Source: DASRAA01 sp963814165
GTDB taxonomy: Bacteria > Acidobacteriota > Terriglobia > Terriglobales > Acidobacteriaceae
Direction: 5' to 3'
Assembly: GCA_963814165.1 (NCBI GenBank)
Contig: CAWFBW010000008.1
Coordinates: forward strand, 186,001-250,000
DNA: 64,000 nucleotides
Part shown: positions 8,101 to 18,320 of the stretch, in pieces
Layout of the letters: every line of letters begins with the position of its first letter
Position numbering within the stretch: position 1 is the first letter of the stretch
Program-made: the position numbers and the translations under genes
Notes under the pieces: generated by a model
What the model was told of the DNA's origin: nothing
The model's database searches: none
The model's input: only the letters and a program-made list of their open reading frames with translations

Positions 8101-10537
8101 TCAAGTCAGCGACAGCGCATCCACATCCACAACGAGGTTCGTCCGCGGAATCTTCTGCTCCACCGCGTGCTCGATCATCGCGCGCAGCGCCGTGTTCATG
8201 CGCTCGCGGCTGGCTGACTTCAGCAGGAAGTGGTAGCGGTACTCGGTTTTCAACCGCACGATGCTCGCCGCGGCCGGTCCCATCACGCGCACGCCTTCCA
8301 GTCGCGTCGCTTCGAACCACTTCCCGAGAATCCCGGACCACGCCAGCGCCTCATTCAGCTTGGGACTTCGCACCAGCACATTGCTCACGGCGTTGAAAGG
8401 CGGGTAGTGCATCCAACTGCGGAAGCGCGCCTCTTTTTCGTAGAAGCCCCTGTAATCATGCGCGGCCGCGAACTGGATGGCGTAGTGATCGGGAAAGAAC
8501 GTCTGCAGCACGACCCTGCCCGGAGTCTCGCCGCGCCCCGCTCGCCCGGCCACTTGCGTTAGAAGTTGAAACGTGCGCTCGGCGGCCCGAAAGTCAGGAA
8601 ACCCCAAAGCGGCGTCAGATCCCACAACCCCCACCAGCGTGACATTCGGGATGTCGTGTCCCTTGGCGATCATCTGCGTGCCGACGAGAATATCGATCTC
8701 GCGGGCTTGTAGCGCGCTCAACATGCGCTCCAGGTCGTCGCGCCCGCGCACGGTGTCGCGGTCCAGGCGCCCAATCCGCGCTTGCGGAAACATGCCGTGT
8801 AACAGTTGCTCCAGCTTTTCCGATCCGGTGCCGAGGTATTGCACATATTCGCTGCCGCATTTGGGGCAGGTTTTGGGCGCGGGCCGCATGAAATTGCAGT
8901 AATGGCACACCAGCCGGTGTTCACGCTTGTGGTAGGTCATGGCGATGGCGCAGTTCTTGCACTGCACGGTTTCGCCGCACTCGCGGCACAGCACAAACGC
9001 CGAATAGCCGCGCCGGTTCAGCAGCACCATCACTTGCTCGTTGCGCTCCAGCCGCTCGCCGATTTCCTCCACCAGCGTTCGCGAAAGCACGTCGTCCTTC
9101 TTGGTTTTCTGGAACTCCGCCCGCATATCGAGAATTTCGACCTCAGGCAAAGGACGCTGCTCGATGCGCTCGGCCAGCTCCAGCAGCTTGTACTTGCCCT
9201 GTTGCGCGTTGTAATAGGTCTCCAGCGACGGCGTGGCCGAGCCCAGCACCGCCACGGCGTTGCGACATCTTGGCGCGCATCACGGCCACGTCGCGTGCGT
9301 GATAGCGCGGCGTTTCGTCCTGCTTGTAGGAGTGGTCGTGCTCTTCGTCCACCACGATCAGCGCCAGGTCGGCGACCGGAGCAAACACAGCCGACCGCGT
9401 TCCTACCACGATGTGGCACTCGCCGTTGCGAATGCGTTTCCACTGCTCAGCCCGTTCGTCGTCGGTGAGCGCCGAGTGCAGGATGGCGACTTCATCGCCG
9501 AAGATCTGGTGCAGGTCGGCAGCCATGGCCGGCGTCAATCCGATCTCGGGCACAAGTAGGATTGCCGATCTTCCCTTGGACAGCATGGCCTGCATCGCGG
9601 AGAGATACACCGCCGTCTTGCCCGATCCGGTGACCCCGTGCAGCAGCATGGGCAGGAACTTGCCCGCATCGACGGCAGTGTCAATCTGCTTCAACGCTGC
9701 TTTCTGCGCGGGGTTGAAGAGGAACTCCAGCTTGCGCGGTTTCATCCCCGACATGCGGAAGCCTGCCGGCACTTCGCTGATCTCGACGATGCCGCGCTTC
9801 ACCAGCGTTTGCAGCGTCGTCCGCGGCACCGCCAATTCCCGTGTCGCCGAGACATGCGCGCGCTTGTCGGGTTGTAGCGCGAGATAGTCAACGATGGTCT
9901 GCTGGTTGGCGTTGAGCTTCCCCTCAACACCCTTCAGCGTCGCGACCTGGATGTTTCGGCTCGCATCCCGCACTCCGCTCAAGTCTTCCCGGGCAATCCA
10001 CTTTTTGCGCAGCAGGCCTACGAGCACGGCGCGCGATGCTCCAGCCGAAGATCGCAGCGAGGCCTCGCGCATGACCTCGCCATCGGCCAACCGGTTCAGC
10101 ACCGCGTACTCGCGCATCTGCTGCTCGGGTTCCACCTTGGAGCGCAACGAGGACCCGATCGTAGAAGCGGCGTGCAATGCATCCAATCCCTTGTCCGTGA
10201 TGCGGTATCCTGTGGCGCGCCGAAACTCAGCCGACAGCGGCAGCATGGTGCGCAGCACTTCGCCAATCGGAGCGATGTAGTAGTGCGCAATCCAGCGGCC
10301 CAGTTGCATCAACTCCGGCGTGAGCGCCGGAATGGTGTCCAGCACCTGCTGCACCGGCTTGGCATTGAAGCTCGGCTCACGATCGTGCAAATCGGTGACG
10401 ATGCCGCAGAGCCGCTTCTCGCGGAAGGGCACGAGAACCCGCCCACCGATACAAGGCTCAGGCAAGTCTTCGGAAATGCTATAGGTGAATGCGGCGTCAA
10501 TCGGAACCGGCACCGCCACATCGCAGAAGCGTGGCAT
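8101..10537 (-). CDS. priA: Primosomal protein N' (replication restart helicase PriA), frame interrupted by one base
   Basis: PriA is the 3'-5' DNA helicase that reloads the replisome at stalled forks. The first segment (from 10537) has the N-terminal DNA-binding domain, Walker A GVTGSGKT at residues 301-308 and DEEH at 397-400. It then loses frame after RAKMSQ. The second segment resumes with AVAVLGSATPSLET and has the zinc-binding cysteine cluster (CRECGETVQC, CHYC, CPKC) and the C-terminal helicase motifs (GTQMIAKGHD, QVAGRAGRG). One extra base at about 9259-9265 accounts for the break (2,437 bases = 812 codons + 1). With that base removed the length and domain order are normal, so an indel error is more likely than a real knock-out. 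Confidence 0.9.
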
Positions 10538-10543
10538 AGGCGG

Positions 10544-11389
10544 CTAGCTGCCTTCGTTCTTCGCCTTCACCGGCGGTTGCAGGCCCAGGTACTTCATCAC
10601 CATCTGCAAGTCTTTCCAGGCCTCGGCCTTCTGGCGCGGGTCGCGCAGCAGGAATGCGGGATGATACGTCACCACCAGCTTGCAGTCGAAGGGCTCGTCC
10701 ATGTCAGTCAGCGCCCGCGACGGCGAGAAATCGTAAAACCGCCCACGCAACGACGCCATCGAATCGCTCATACCCAACAGATTCTTTGCCGCTGTCGCAC
10801 CCAGCGCCACGATGACTTTCGGCCGCACTACGCGAATTTGCCGCATCAGAAAAGGCGAGCAGGTGTCGCACTCATCGCGCTCCGGTGTGCGGTTTCCCGG
10901 CGGACGGCACTTCACGATGTTGGCGATGTACACCTGTTCGCGCTTCAGTCCCATCGCGGAAATCATGTTATTCAGCAGTTGTCCAGCGCGGCCCACGAAC
11001 GGCAGGCCCTGCGCATCTTCATCCGCGCCCGGGCCTTCACCGATGAACATCAGCTCGGCGTGCGGGTCGCCCGTGCCGAACACAATCTGTTTGCGACCCT
11101 GCTTCGCCAGCTTGCAGCGCTGGCAGTCGGGGCCGATGTCGTCGAGGATGACCCGTAGCTTCGCTTCGCGGTTATCGCCCGTGGGCAGATACGCCTCCTG
11201 CGCGGATTGTTCCTGTCTGGCTTCAATCACGTCGGCCACAGTATCGAGCATCTCAACCAGCTCTTCGCCGAGGTCTTGCGTAAAAGAATCCCCAGACACT
11301 TCACGGCGGTACAGCGGACCAATCCCGAGCTCGCGATAGAAGCTCAGCCGCTCGCGAATCGCAGACTTTCGTGTGGAATCGAAGGCCAT
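10544..11389 (-). CDS. udg: Uracil-DNA glycosylase, family 4 (Fe-S type)
   Basis: 281 residues. It removes uracil from DNA as the first step of base excision repair. Motif A is GEGPGADEDAQGLPFVG (residues 118-133), and a YHP motif lies near the C terminus. Four cysteines typical of the [4Fe-4S] cluster are visible: C89, C92, C161 and C177 (C174 is an alternative). The roughly 80-residue charged helical N-terminal extension is longer than in minimal family members and is common in homologues annotated as DNA-polymerase-related. Its start overlaps the stop of coaBC by one base (11389), and it is followed closely by priA, so the three are likely co-transcribed. Confidence 0.92.
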   Translation of the reverse strand: MAFDSTRKSAIRERLSFYRELGIGPLYRREVSGDSFTQDLGEELVEMLDTVADVIEARQEQSAQEAYLPTGDNREAKLRVILDDIGPDCQRCKLAKQGRKQIVFGTGDPHAELMFIGEGPGADEDAQGLPFVGRAGQLLNNMISAMGLKREQVYIANIVKCRPPGNRTPERDECDTCSPFLMRQIRVVRPKVIVALGATAAKNLLGMSDSMASLRGRFYDFSPSRALTDMDEPFDCKLVVTYHPAFLLRDPRQKAEAWKDLQMVMKYLGLQPPVKAKNEGS

Positions 11390-12630
11390 CAGCTACGGAC
11401 CGGTGAAGTCACCAGTGTAGCCTTTGCCTGCCGGTTGCGAACCACGGCGTCCAGAATTTTCTGTGCAATTTCCAGCTTGCTCGCCTCGGGTATCTCGAGG
11501 GCATCGCTGGCGGTGACGATCGTGACCGCATTGCGGTCGGAGTTAAAGCCGATTTCGGCGCGCGAGACGTCGTTAAGCACAATCATGTCCGCACGCTTTC
11601 TTGTCAGCTTTGCGCGCGCGTTCTCCACCAGGTTTTCCGTCTCGGCCGCAAATCCGATCAACATCGGCGCGCTCTTTCCAGCCGCGTGCCGCAAGCTCCC
11701 CAGATCGGCGAGAATGTCGGGATTCGGCTCGAGTTCCAGACTGATCGGCCCGCTGCGCTTCATTTTTTTGTTAGCGACCCTCTTCACGTGATAGTCAGCC
11801 ACCGCCGCCGCCATGATGATGATGTCGGCGCGTTCCCAGCGGTCGAGCACGGCGGTGCGCATCTGCTGCGCAGTCTCGACAAAGAGTGTCTCTACCGCCG
11901 ACGGCGGAGTGAGCGCAGTCGGCCCGCTTACTAGAATGACCTTCGCTGCGCGGCGCAGTGCCGCTTCGGCCAGTGCATAACCCATCTTGCCGCTCGAGCG
12001 ATTGCCCAGGTATCGCACCGGATCGATTGGCTCATGCGTCGGTCCCGCCGTTATCAGAACCGTCTCGCCGGCCAGGTCTTGCGAAACGCCAAGCCGATCG
12101 AGTGTCTCTGCGACAATTTGCTCCGGACTCGCCAGTCGTCCAGCGCCAATCATCCCGCACGCGAGATAACCGCTGCCGGGCTCAACGATATGCACGCCGC
12201 GCTGCCGCAGAATTTCGAGGTTGGCTCGCGCCGCCGGATGCCCCCACATATTCACGTTCATCGCCGGAGCCAATATCACCGGTGCTTTCGTCGCAAGGTA
12301 AAGGGTCGAGAGGAAGTCGTTGGCGATGCCCTGTGCGAACTTGGCAATGGTATCAGCCGTCGCCGGAGCCACCAGCAGCGCGTCAATCGACTGCGCCACC
12401 GCAATATGTTCCACCGCAGAGTCAAGGTTCGGTTGTTCGTTGCCTGCCGCAAACATGCCGGTGATGACCTTCTCACCCGACAGCGCTGCAAACGTAAGCG
12501 GTCGAACAAACTCTTGCGCGGCTTCGGTCATAACGACCTGAACGCGGACACCGCGGTCTTGTAGCAGGCGCACAATCTCCGCCGCCTTGTAGGCCGCGAT
12601 GCCTCCCGTGACTCCCAATGCGATTTTCAT
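11389..12630 (-). CDS. coaBC: Bifunctional phosphopantothenoylcysteine decarboxylase / phosphopantothenate-cysteine ligase
   Basis: 413 residues from the ATG at 12630. It makes 4'-phosphopantetheine from phosphopantothenate in CoA synthesis. The N-terminal flavoprotein half (CoaC) starts with VTGGIAAYK and has catalytic His75, the PAMN motif (122-125) and Cys158 in the substrate clamp (GYLACGMIGAGRLA). The C-terminal half (CoaB) begins ITAGPTHEPIDPVRYLGN with GKMGYALAEAA, and KMKRSG lies further on. The frame is open further upstream to 12855, but those extra 75 residues are Arg/Gly-rich and unlike the family, so the internal Met is chosen. It lies just downstream of rpoZ. Confidence 0.95.
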   Translation of the reverse strand: MKIALGVTGGIAAYKAAEIVRLLQDRGVRVQVVMTEAAQEFVRPLTFAALSGEKVITGMFAAGNEQPNLDSAVEHIAVAQSIDALLVAPATADTIAKFAQGIANDFLSTLYLATKAPVILAPAMNVNMWGHPAARANLEILRQRGVHIVEPGSGYLACGMIGAGRLASPEQIVAETLDRLGVSQDLAGETVLITAGPTHEPIDPVRYLGNRSSGKMGYALAEAALRRAAKVILVSGPTALTPPSAVETLFVETAQQMRTAVLDRWERADIIIMAAAVADYHVKRVANKKMKRSGPISLELEPNPDILADLGSLRHAAGKSAPMLIGFAAETENLVENARAKLTRKRADMIVLNDVSRAEIGFNSDRNAVTIVTASDALEIPEASKLEIAQKILDAVVRNRQAKATLVTSPVRS

Positions 12631-12725
12631 GCGAATAAATGGCAAAGTTACCAGCTCGGTCGAGCGACCGGAAGTGCGATCCCCTCCTCGAATACTCAAC
12701 CGGCAAACGGCACTGATAGCTGCCT

Positions 12726-12971
12726 TTAGTCGTCGGCCTCGCCGCCCACCGGTCCCAACGTCACTTCGTCGGCTGCCTCTACGGGCGCAGTTCTGACTGC
12801 CGGGACTTCCCACTTCACCTTGCCGGCATTGATCTCCTCTTCCGCAATTCGGCATGCTTTATGAGAGTGCGGCTCCACCACCGGACGGGCGCCGTTCTGA
12901 AGTTGGCGGGCGCGCCGGGCTGCGACCAGGACATAGCGATAATTACTGTCGAATCCTTCAACCAGCTTCAT
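12726..12971 (-). CDS. rpoZ: DNA-directed RNA polymerase omega subunit
   Basis: 81 residues. Omega helps assemble and stabilise the RNA polymerase core. The sequence shows the usual N-terminal pattern: a short start, then SNYRYVLVAARRARQL followed by a conserved helix with KACRIAEEEINAGKV. The acidic Pro/Val-rich tail is lineage specific. It sits three bases after gmk, the standard gmk-rpoZ pairing, which supports the call for such a small gene. Confidence 0.9.
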   Translation of the reverse strand: MKLVEGFDSNYRYVLVAARRARQLQNGARPVVEPHSHKACRIAEEEINAGKVKWEVPAVRTAPVEAADEVTLGPVGGEADD

Positions 12972-12974
12972 CGT

Positions 12975-13736
12975 TCACTCCGTGGTAGTGTGAGAAATCG
13001 TGTGAGAAGAAGATACCGCAAACGTCGCCAGAATTGCCTGCACTTGCTCAATCATGTTCGCGCGCTCGGCCATCTCCGCCGTCGCCATCACCTGTTCATC
13101 CACTGCGCGTGGCGGCTGGGGAGAACGCTTTAGGCGTTCCGACTTGACGATGGCCTGCAAAACGTCAATCGCCGGCTCCACCTTCTCATTCACCAGAATA
13201 TAGCCATACTCCGAATAATTCTCAATCTCACGCGACGCTTCTTGCAGCCGCCGCTGCACGACGGCCTCCAGTTCTTCCTCCGGCTTGCCAACGCCGGTCA
13301 AGTCGCGCCGCACTTCATTCTCCGCAGCTGTTCGGCGTCGCAACCGCCGCTCCAGCTCCTCGCGCGACGGCGGAAGTATGAAGATGCTGGCCGCCTCCGG
13401 CAATTTTTGCTTCACCTGCGCCGCTCCTTGCACGTCGATGTCGAGAATCAAATCATTTCCGCGAGCAAACGCCTCACGCAGAAACCTGCGCGCCGTTCCG
13501 TAGTAATTGCCGAAGACTTCGGCGTATTCTAGAAACGCATCCTCGCCGATCATTTTCTCGAATTCTTCACGTGCGACGAAAAAGTATTCCCTGCCATCCT
13601 GCTCGCTGCCGCGCGGTTGGCGCGTGGTGTAGCTGATGGAGAACTCCAGGTTCGGAACAATCCGGCGTAACTCCGCCGTCAACGTCGATTTGCCTGATCC
13701 CGATGGCGCGGAAATGATGAAGACGATGCCGTTCAT
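12975..13736 (-). CDS. gmk: Guanylate kinase
   Basis: 253 residues. It phosphorylates GMP to GDP. The P-loop (SAPSGSGKST) is at residues 9-18. The GMP-binding region follows with SYTTRQPRGSEQDGREYFF, and the lid and core motifs include LILDIDVQGAAQVK. It is about 45 residues longer than typical bacterial enzymes because of an extended C terminus (about 205-253) that is Ser/Thr-rich at the end. Its start overlaps the stop of yicC by four bases (13733-13736) and it is followed three bases later by rpoZ. Confidence 0.95.
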   Translation of the reverse strand: MNGIVFIISAPSGSGKSTLTAELRRIVPNLEFSISYTTRQPRGSEQDGREYFFVAREEFEKMIGEDAFLEYAEVFGNYYGTARRFLREAFARGNDLILDIDVQGAAQVKQKLPEAASIFILPPSREELERRLRRRTAAENEVRRDLTGVGKPEEELEAVVQRRLQEASREIENYSEYGYILVNEKVEPAIDVLQAIVKSERLKRSPQPPRAVDEQVMATAEMAERANMIEQVQAILATFAVSSSHTISHTTTE

Positions 13737-14623
13737 TCGAGGTTCTGCACCTGCTCTTTGGCTTGTTCGATCTCCGACTTCATGGCCAGCCCCAGCTCCG
13801 TGATGCGCAACGCTTCGCCCGCAACGCCGGTCGTCTTCGACAACAGCGTGTTGGCTTCGCGGTTCATTTCCTGCAGCAGGAAGTCGAGCTTCTTCCCGAC
13901 CTCGCCGCCCGCATCGATATTCGACAGGAAGTGTTGGATGTGGTTCTTCATCCGCACCAGTTCTTCCTGGATATCGCTGCGCTCGGCCAGCATGGCGGCC
14001 TCCTGCAAGATGCGATCGGGATCAGCGTGCGCGCCGATCAGCTCCTGCATGCGGCCGTGCACTTTGTCGTGATAAGCCTTAAGAACCTTGTGGCGCAATG
14101 ATTCGACCTCAAGCGTGGCTTTCGACAAGTGCTGCATCCGCTCCCGCAACTCGGCCATCGCACTCCGGCCTTCTTCCTCTCGCATGCGGTTGAGCCGTTC
14201 GATGGCTTGTTCCAGCGCCGCCGTCACTTGTTTGTCGAGCTCTTCGCCGGCGTCGTCGGAATCAGCGGCGCTCAAGGCTCCCGGCAACTTGAGTACGGCA
14301 TTAAGGTCCGGCTCGGCGCTTACGCCGAACTCCTCAGCGGCCTGGCGAAAGGCATTCAAGTATCCTCCGACCAGTTCGCGGTTGACGGTAAAGGCTGCTC
14401 CCTCCGTGCGCTCGAGGCTGAGGGTAACTTCGATGTGTCCGCGGTGCAGACGCTCTTTCAGCGTGCGGCGCACTTTCATCTCGACCGCGTCGAGTTCGCT
14501 CGGTATCCGTAGGTGCAGATCGAGGAAGCGGTGGTTCACCGATTTGAGGCTCAGTGTAATCGTGAGCTGATCGCTCACATGCTGTTTTACCTGCGCATAC
14601 CCCGTCATTGAGCGAATCTTCAT
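13733..14623 (-). CDS. yicC: YicC/YloC family endoribonuclease
   Basis: 296 residues from the ATG at 14623, which gives the conserved N terminus M-K-I-R-SMTGYAQ. Further open sequence upstream to 14665 would add 14 non-conserved residues. YicC proteins are RNases implicated in sRNA turnover in enterobacteria. The N-terminal domain contains KSVNHRFLDLHLRIP, and the C-terminal domain DUF1732-type region contains KKLDFLLQEMNREANTLLSK, the family's signature. It lies between the MsbA-like exporter (eight bases away) and gmk (four-base overlap), the classic yicC-gmk-rpoZ arrangement. Confidence 0.92.
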   Translation of the reverse strand: MKIRSMTGYAQVKQHVSDQLTITLSLKSVNHRFLDLHLRIPSELDAVEMKVRRTLKERLHRGHIEVTLSLERTEGAAFTVNRELVGGYLNAFRQAAEEFGVSAEPDLNAVLKLPGALSAADSDDAGEELDKQVTAALEQAIERLNRMREEEGRSAMAELRERMQHLSKATLEVESLRHKVLKAYHDKVHGRMQELIGAHADPDRILQEAAMLAERSDIQEELVRMKNHIQHFLSNIDAGGEVGKKLDFLLQEMNREANTLLSKTTGVAGEALRITELGLAMKSEIEQAKEQVQNLE

Positions 14624-14630
14624 GCGTGTG

Positions 14631-16461
14631 TTACTCGCTTCCATTTGCAATCTCAATATCCACAAATTGCAGATCGTGCAGACGGCGATAGGTCCCGGTT
14701 CGAGTCATTAGCCGTTCGTGGGTGCCCTCGTCGGTGATCATGCCGTTTTCCAGTACCAGAATGCGATCGGCGCGCCGTACCGTTGACAACCGGTGTGCGA
14801 TGACAAACACAGTACGGCCGGTCATCAGGTTTTGCAGCTGCCGTCTGCACCAGCGATTCGCTCTCGGTATCGAGCGCCGACGTCGCTTCATCGAGAATCA
14901 GGATCGGAGCATTCTTCAGGATTGCCCGCGCAATCGAAATCCGCTGGCGTTCGCCGCCGCTCAACCGGAGCCCGCGCTCGCCGATCATCGTCTCATAGCC
15001 GTTCGGCAGACCCATGATGAAGTCATGCGCCAAGGCGGCGCGCGCCGCCTCTTCTATAGTCTTCATCGGAACTGTTGGCTGGCCGTAGGCGATGTTGTTG
15101 CGCACCGTATCGTTAAACAGAATCGTGTCTTGCGTGACGATGGCGATCTCAGACCGCAGCGAAGCCACCGTGAGATCGCGCACGTCGTGGCCGTCAATGA
15201 GCAGCTTTCCATGCGTTACATCGAAGAAGCGCGGCAGCAGATGGACTAGCGTCGTCTTGCCCGAACCGCTCGATCCGACAATGGCGACTACCTCGCCCGG
15301 CGTGACATTGAGATTGATGTCGTGCAGAACTTCGCGATGCGTCTCCTCATCGCGGTAGCTGAAGTACACGTGCTCAAAACGAATGCCCTCGTGGAACGGC
15401 GGCATCGTGACCGCGCCAGCCTTCTCGGTGACATCGTCCGCGGCATCCAGGAAGTCGAAGATCGCTGACGACGCGCCCAGCGCCTGCTGAAAATTGTTGT
15501 TGAACTGCGCGAACTTGCGCACCGGTTCGTACAGCTTAAACACGGCTACGATGAAGGCGAGAAAAATGCCCTCGGTGAACGTATGGTGCTTGATTTGTTC
15601 GCGCCCCATCAGGATCAGCAGTGCAATCGCAATCGCCCCGAAAACGTCCATCATCGGCGAGCTGATGGCGGCGGCGCTCACAGACCGCAAGTTAGCGCGG
15701 AACAGCCGCCTCGCTGCCTCGCGGAAGCGCTTGGTTTCCCATACCTCCATCGAGAACGCCTTCACGATTCGTACGCCTGTAATGGTCTCGTGCAGGATGT
15801 TCTGGATCTCGGCCAGCTTGTCCTGGCCCTTGCGCGTGGTGGAGCGTACCCGCTTACCGATGCGCCGCACCGAACCCAGCACGAACGGCACAAACAGCAA
15901 CAGCACCCATGCCAACTTGCCTCCCAGCAGCACGACGACGCCGGCCGTAAAGATGAGGGTAAAGAGTTGCTGCAGAAACTCTGCCAGCACCGTGGACATG
16001 GCGTACTGTACACGCTCCATGTCATTGATCAGCGCCGATAGCAGCGTGCCTGTCGTATGCTTCTGGAAGAATGCGACCGACCGCCGCAGCGTTGCCGTAT
16101 AAAGCTGGTTGCGTAGGTCGGTGATCATGCCGAAGCCGGCGTAGTTCACAAGGTAGGTGCCCAGGTAGTCGAAGATGCCCTTCAGCACCGTCGCCGCCAC
16201 CAGCGCGAACGCGACCATCGTCCACACGTTGTGAAAGTGGCCTGGCACGAACCAGTTCAGTTGCAGCGTCCAGCGCGTGGTAGGGAGCAAATGCAGTTCG
16301 TGTGCCTGCTCGCCGGGATTCAAAACGAAGTCAAAGATCGGCCCAATCAGTAACAGGCGAAACGCGTCCAGCAGTCCCACCAGCGCCATCGACACTACGG
16401 AAGCCACCACATAGAACCAGTACGGCTTGACGTAGTGCAACAGTCGCTTCAATTGACGCAT
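14631..16461 (-). CDS. msbA: MsbA-like ABC exporter (lipid A/lipid flippase family), frame interrupted by one base
   Basis: A fused permease-ATPase half-transporter expected to flip lipid A-core or another lipid across the inner membrane. Six transmembrane helices occupy about residues 1-300. The ATPase domain has Walker A GSSGSGKTT, signature LSGGERQRISIARA and Walker B ILILDEATSALD. Just after ALDTESESLVQT the frame shifts; the missing end (LQNLMTGRTVFVIAHRLSTV, with the H-loop His) lies in the next frame down to 14631. One extra base at about 14836-14843 explains it (1,831 bases = 610 codons + 1). The reconstructed protein is full length. The msbA assignment rests on architecture; other lipid exporters in this class look alike. 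Confidence 0.85.
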
Positions 16462-16599
16462 AGGTGCCGCAGTCTCCGGCCTGCTTCGGCCAGAGGATTC
16501 GCCTTGGGGAGATTGTGGTGCAAGCAGTGATTCTAGCGGAAGTCAGCGTCGAAGAGATACTTGACTGTAATTCCGGCCAAGGTCACCGGACGCGCCTTA

Positions 16600-17547
16600 T
16601 TAGCCACTAACTGGCGAATCCCGGTGCACCACCTTCACGTTGAACCCCGCCTTCGCCAACCGCTTCTTCACTTCTTCCGCAATCAGCACCGAGCGGTGCT
16701 TGCCGCCTGTGCAGCCGAATGCGATAGTCAGGTAACTCTTGCCCTCGTGGATGTAGTGCGGAATCAGGTACACCAGCAACTCGGTAATGCGGTCGATGAA
16801 CTCCTTCGTCTGCGGAAACGACAGGATGTACTTCGCAACCTGCGGGTTACGCCCCGTGAACGGACGGAACTTGGGAACGAAGTGCGGGTTCGGAAGGAAC
16901 CGCACATCGAACATCAGGTCGGCGTCCTCAGGTATGCCTTTGCTGAACCCAAAGCTGACGCACGAAATCAGCGTGTTCTGTTTGCGTTCCACACTCTGGA
17001 AACGTTCCGTCAGCAGCGCACGCAGTTCGTGCACATTGAATTTTGTGGTATCCACAACCAGATCGGCCACGTCGCGCACTGGTTGCAGTCGCTTTCGCTC
17101 ATCCCGTATGGAAGCCTTTACCGAGACGCTGTGTCCCAGCGGATGCGGCCGCCGTGTCTCACTGTAGCGCCGCAGCAGCGCCTCGTCGCTCGCTTCGAGA
17201 AAAAGCACGGTCGTTTTCAGCGAGCCGCGCAGAGCTTGCAGCAGTTGCGGCAATTTGTCGAGCCGCGCGCCTTCGCGAATATCTACCACCAACGCCGCGC
17301 GTTCAATTTCGGTTGAGTCGCGCACCAGGTCGGCGAAGTTCGCGATGAGCCCTGCCGGCAGGTTATCCACGGCATAGAACCCGAGGTCTTCGAATGTCTT
17401 CAATGCCGACAGTTTTCCGGCTCCGCTGATGCCGGTAATGATGACCAGTTCGTGCCTGTCAAGGGATATGGCGGCGTGCACCCTCCGTGGAGGGGGGGGA
17501 GGCTTTTTTCGTACGCCTCGCGAAGTAGCGCGTTTCTTCGAGGGCAT
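16600..17547 (-). CDS. rapZ: RapZ/YvcJ-family nucleotide-binding RNase adapter
   Basis: 315 residues. In enterobacteria RapZ directs RNase E to the sRNA controlling glucosamine-6-phosphate synthase; in other lineages the family binds nucleotides with unclear roles. After a basic, Pro-rich N-terminal extension (1-30) comes the Walker A GISGAGKLS at 39-47, in which the residue after Lys is Leu rather than the usual Ser/Thr/Gly. Conserved FEDLGFYAVDNLP, SETRRPHPL and the C-terminal GCTGGKHRSV follow. It is read with the msbA-yicC block and ends 138 bases before it. Confidence 0.93.
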   Translation of the reverse strand: MPSKKRATSRGVRKKPPPPPRRVHAAISLDRHELVIITGISGAGKLSALKTFEDLGFYAVDNLPAGLIANFADLVRDSTEIERAALVVDIREGARLDKLPQLLQALRGSLKTTVLFLEASDEALLRRYSETRRPHPLGHSVSVKASIRDERKRLQPVRDVADLVVDTTKFNVHELRALLTERFQSVERKQNTLISCVSFGFSKGIPEDADLMFDVRFLPNPHFVPKFRPFTGRNPQVAKYILSFPQTKEFIDRITELLVYLIPHYIHEGKSYLTIAFGCTGGKHRSVLIAEEVKKRLAKAGFNVKVVHRDSPVSG

Positions 17548-17615
17548 GGCGGCAGCAGTTTCCTGTGGCCAGAGACTACCAGACTTCGCGCGCGCCGTCA
17601 GCCTGCGCTCTGGAA

Positions 17616-18290
17616 CTACTTGCCATCCGCAACCGGCAGCAGGCTATGATTCAACGCGAACAGCGCCAGTTCGAGCCGGTTGCCGACCCCAAGCTTGTTG
17701 AAGATATTGGTCAGGTGCCGTTTGACGGTCTCCTCACTGATCCCGAATGTCTTGGCGATGTCCTTGTTGGTGCAGCCCTCGGTGATCAGGGTCACGACTT
17801 CCAGTTCACGTGCGGTGAGCCCGTACGTCCGGCGCGGCGGTGGGGCCATCTGGGCTGAGAGATCGCGCAGCACCTGTACCAGATTTTGCACCGGATGCCC
17901 TTCCAGCCAATACTGCCCCTGCATGACTGCCCGGATGCACGTCGTCAGGTGTTCCACCACGGCATCTTTCAGCACCACACCGCGCGCGCCCAGTTGCAAC
18001 GCCTCCAGTACCTGTCGCTTCTCTATTAGTCCGGTCAGTACGATGGTTCGAGTGGTCAATGCTCCAGCTGTCATTTCCCGCAGTGCCTCCATGCCGGCGA
18101 CGTTTGGCATGGCAAGGTCGAGCAGAAGTATGTCGGGATGCAGGGCGCGCGCCAGATCCACGGCTTCCACTCCATCGCGCGCCTCACCCACCACCTGGAT
18201 TATGGGATCCGCCAGCAGCATGTTCCGCAGGCCGATGCGCACCACCGGGTGGTCGTCGGCAATCAGTACGCGGATTAGATCGGATGACAC
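17616..18290 (-). CDS. NarL/FixJ-family response regulator with LuxR-type DNA-binding domain
   Basis: 224 residues, GTG start. The receiver domain has the acidic pair D12/D13, phospho-acceptor Asp58 (ILLLDLAMPN) and a conserved Lys near 108. The C-terminal LuxR helix-turn-helix spans about 150-215 (LTARELEVVTLITEGCTNKDIAKTFGIS in outline). It would act as a phosphorylation-controlled transcription factor. The neighbouring HPt gene 30 bases upstream suggests it receives phosphate through a phosphorelay, but no hybrid kinase is present in the window, so the input signal is unknown. Confidence 0.92.
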   Translation of the reverse strand: MSSDLIRVLIADDHPVVRIGLRNMLLADPIIQVVGEARDGVEAVDLARALHPDILLLDLAMPNVAGMEALREMTAGALTTRTIVLTGLIEKRQVLEALQLGARGVVLKDAVVEHLTTCIRAVMQGQYWLEGHPVQNLVQVLRDLSAQMAPPPRRTYGLTARELEVVTLITEGCTNKDIAKTFGISEETVKRHLTNIFNKLGVGNRLELALFALNHSLLPVADGK

Positions 18291-18320
18291 TTCGTCGGCC
18301 TGGATATTACGAACGCTCGC

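Noticed and set aside
10172..11158. Plus-strand open frame across priA and udg
   Set aside because: Antisense to two recognisable genes, no signal or domain, Arg/His/Gln-rich.
12631..12855. N-terminal extension of coaBC to 12855
   Set aside because: The added residues are Arg/Gly-rich and unlike CoaC proteins, whose conserved VTGGIAAYK start matches the ATG at 12630.
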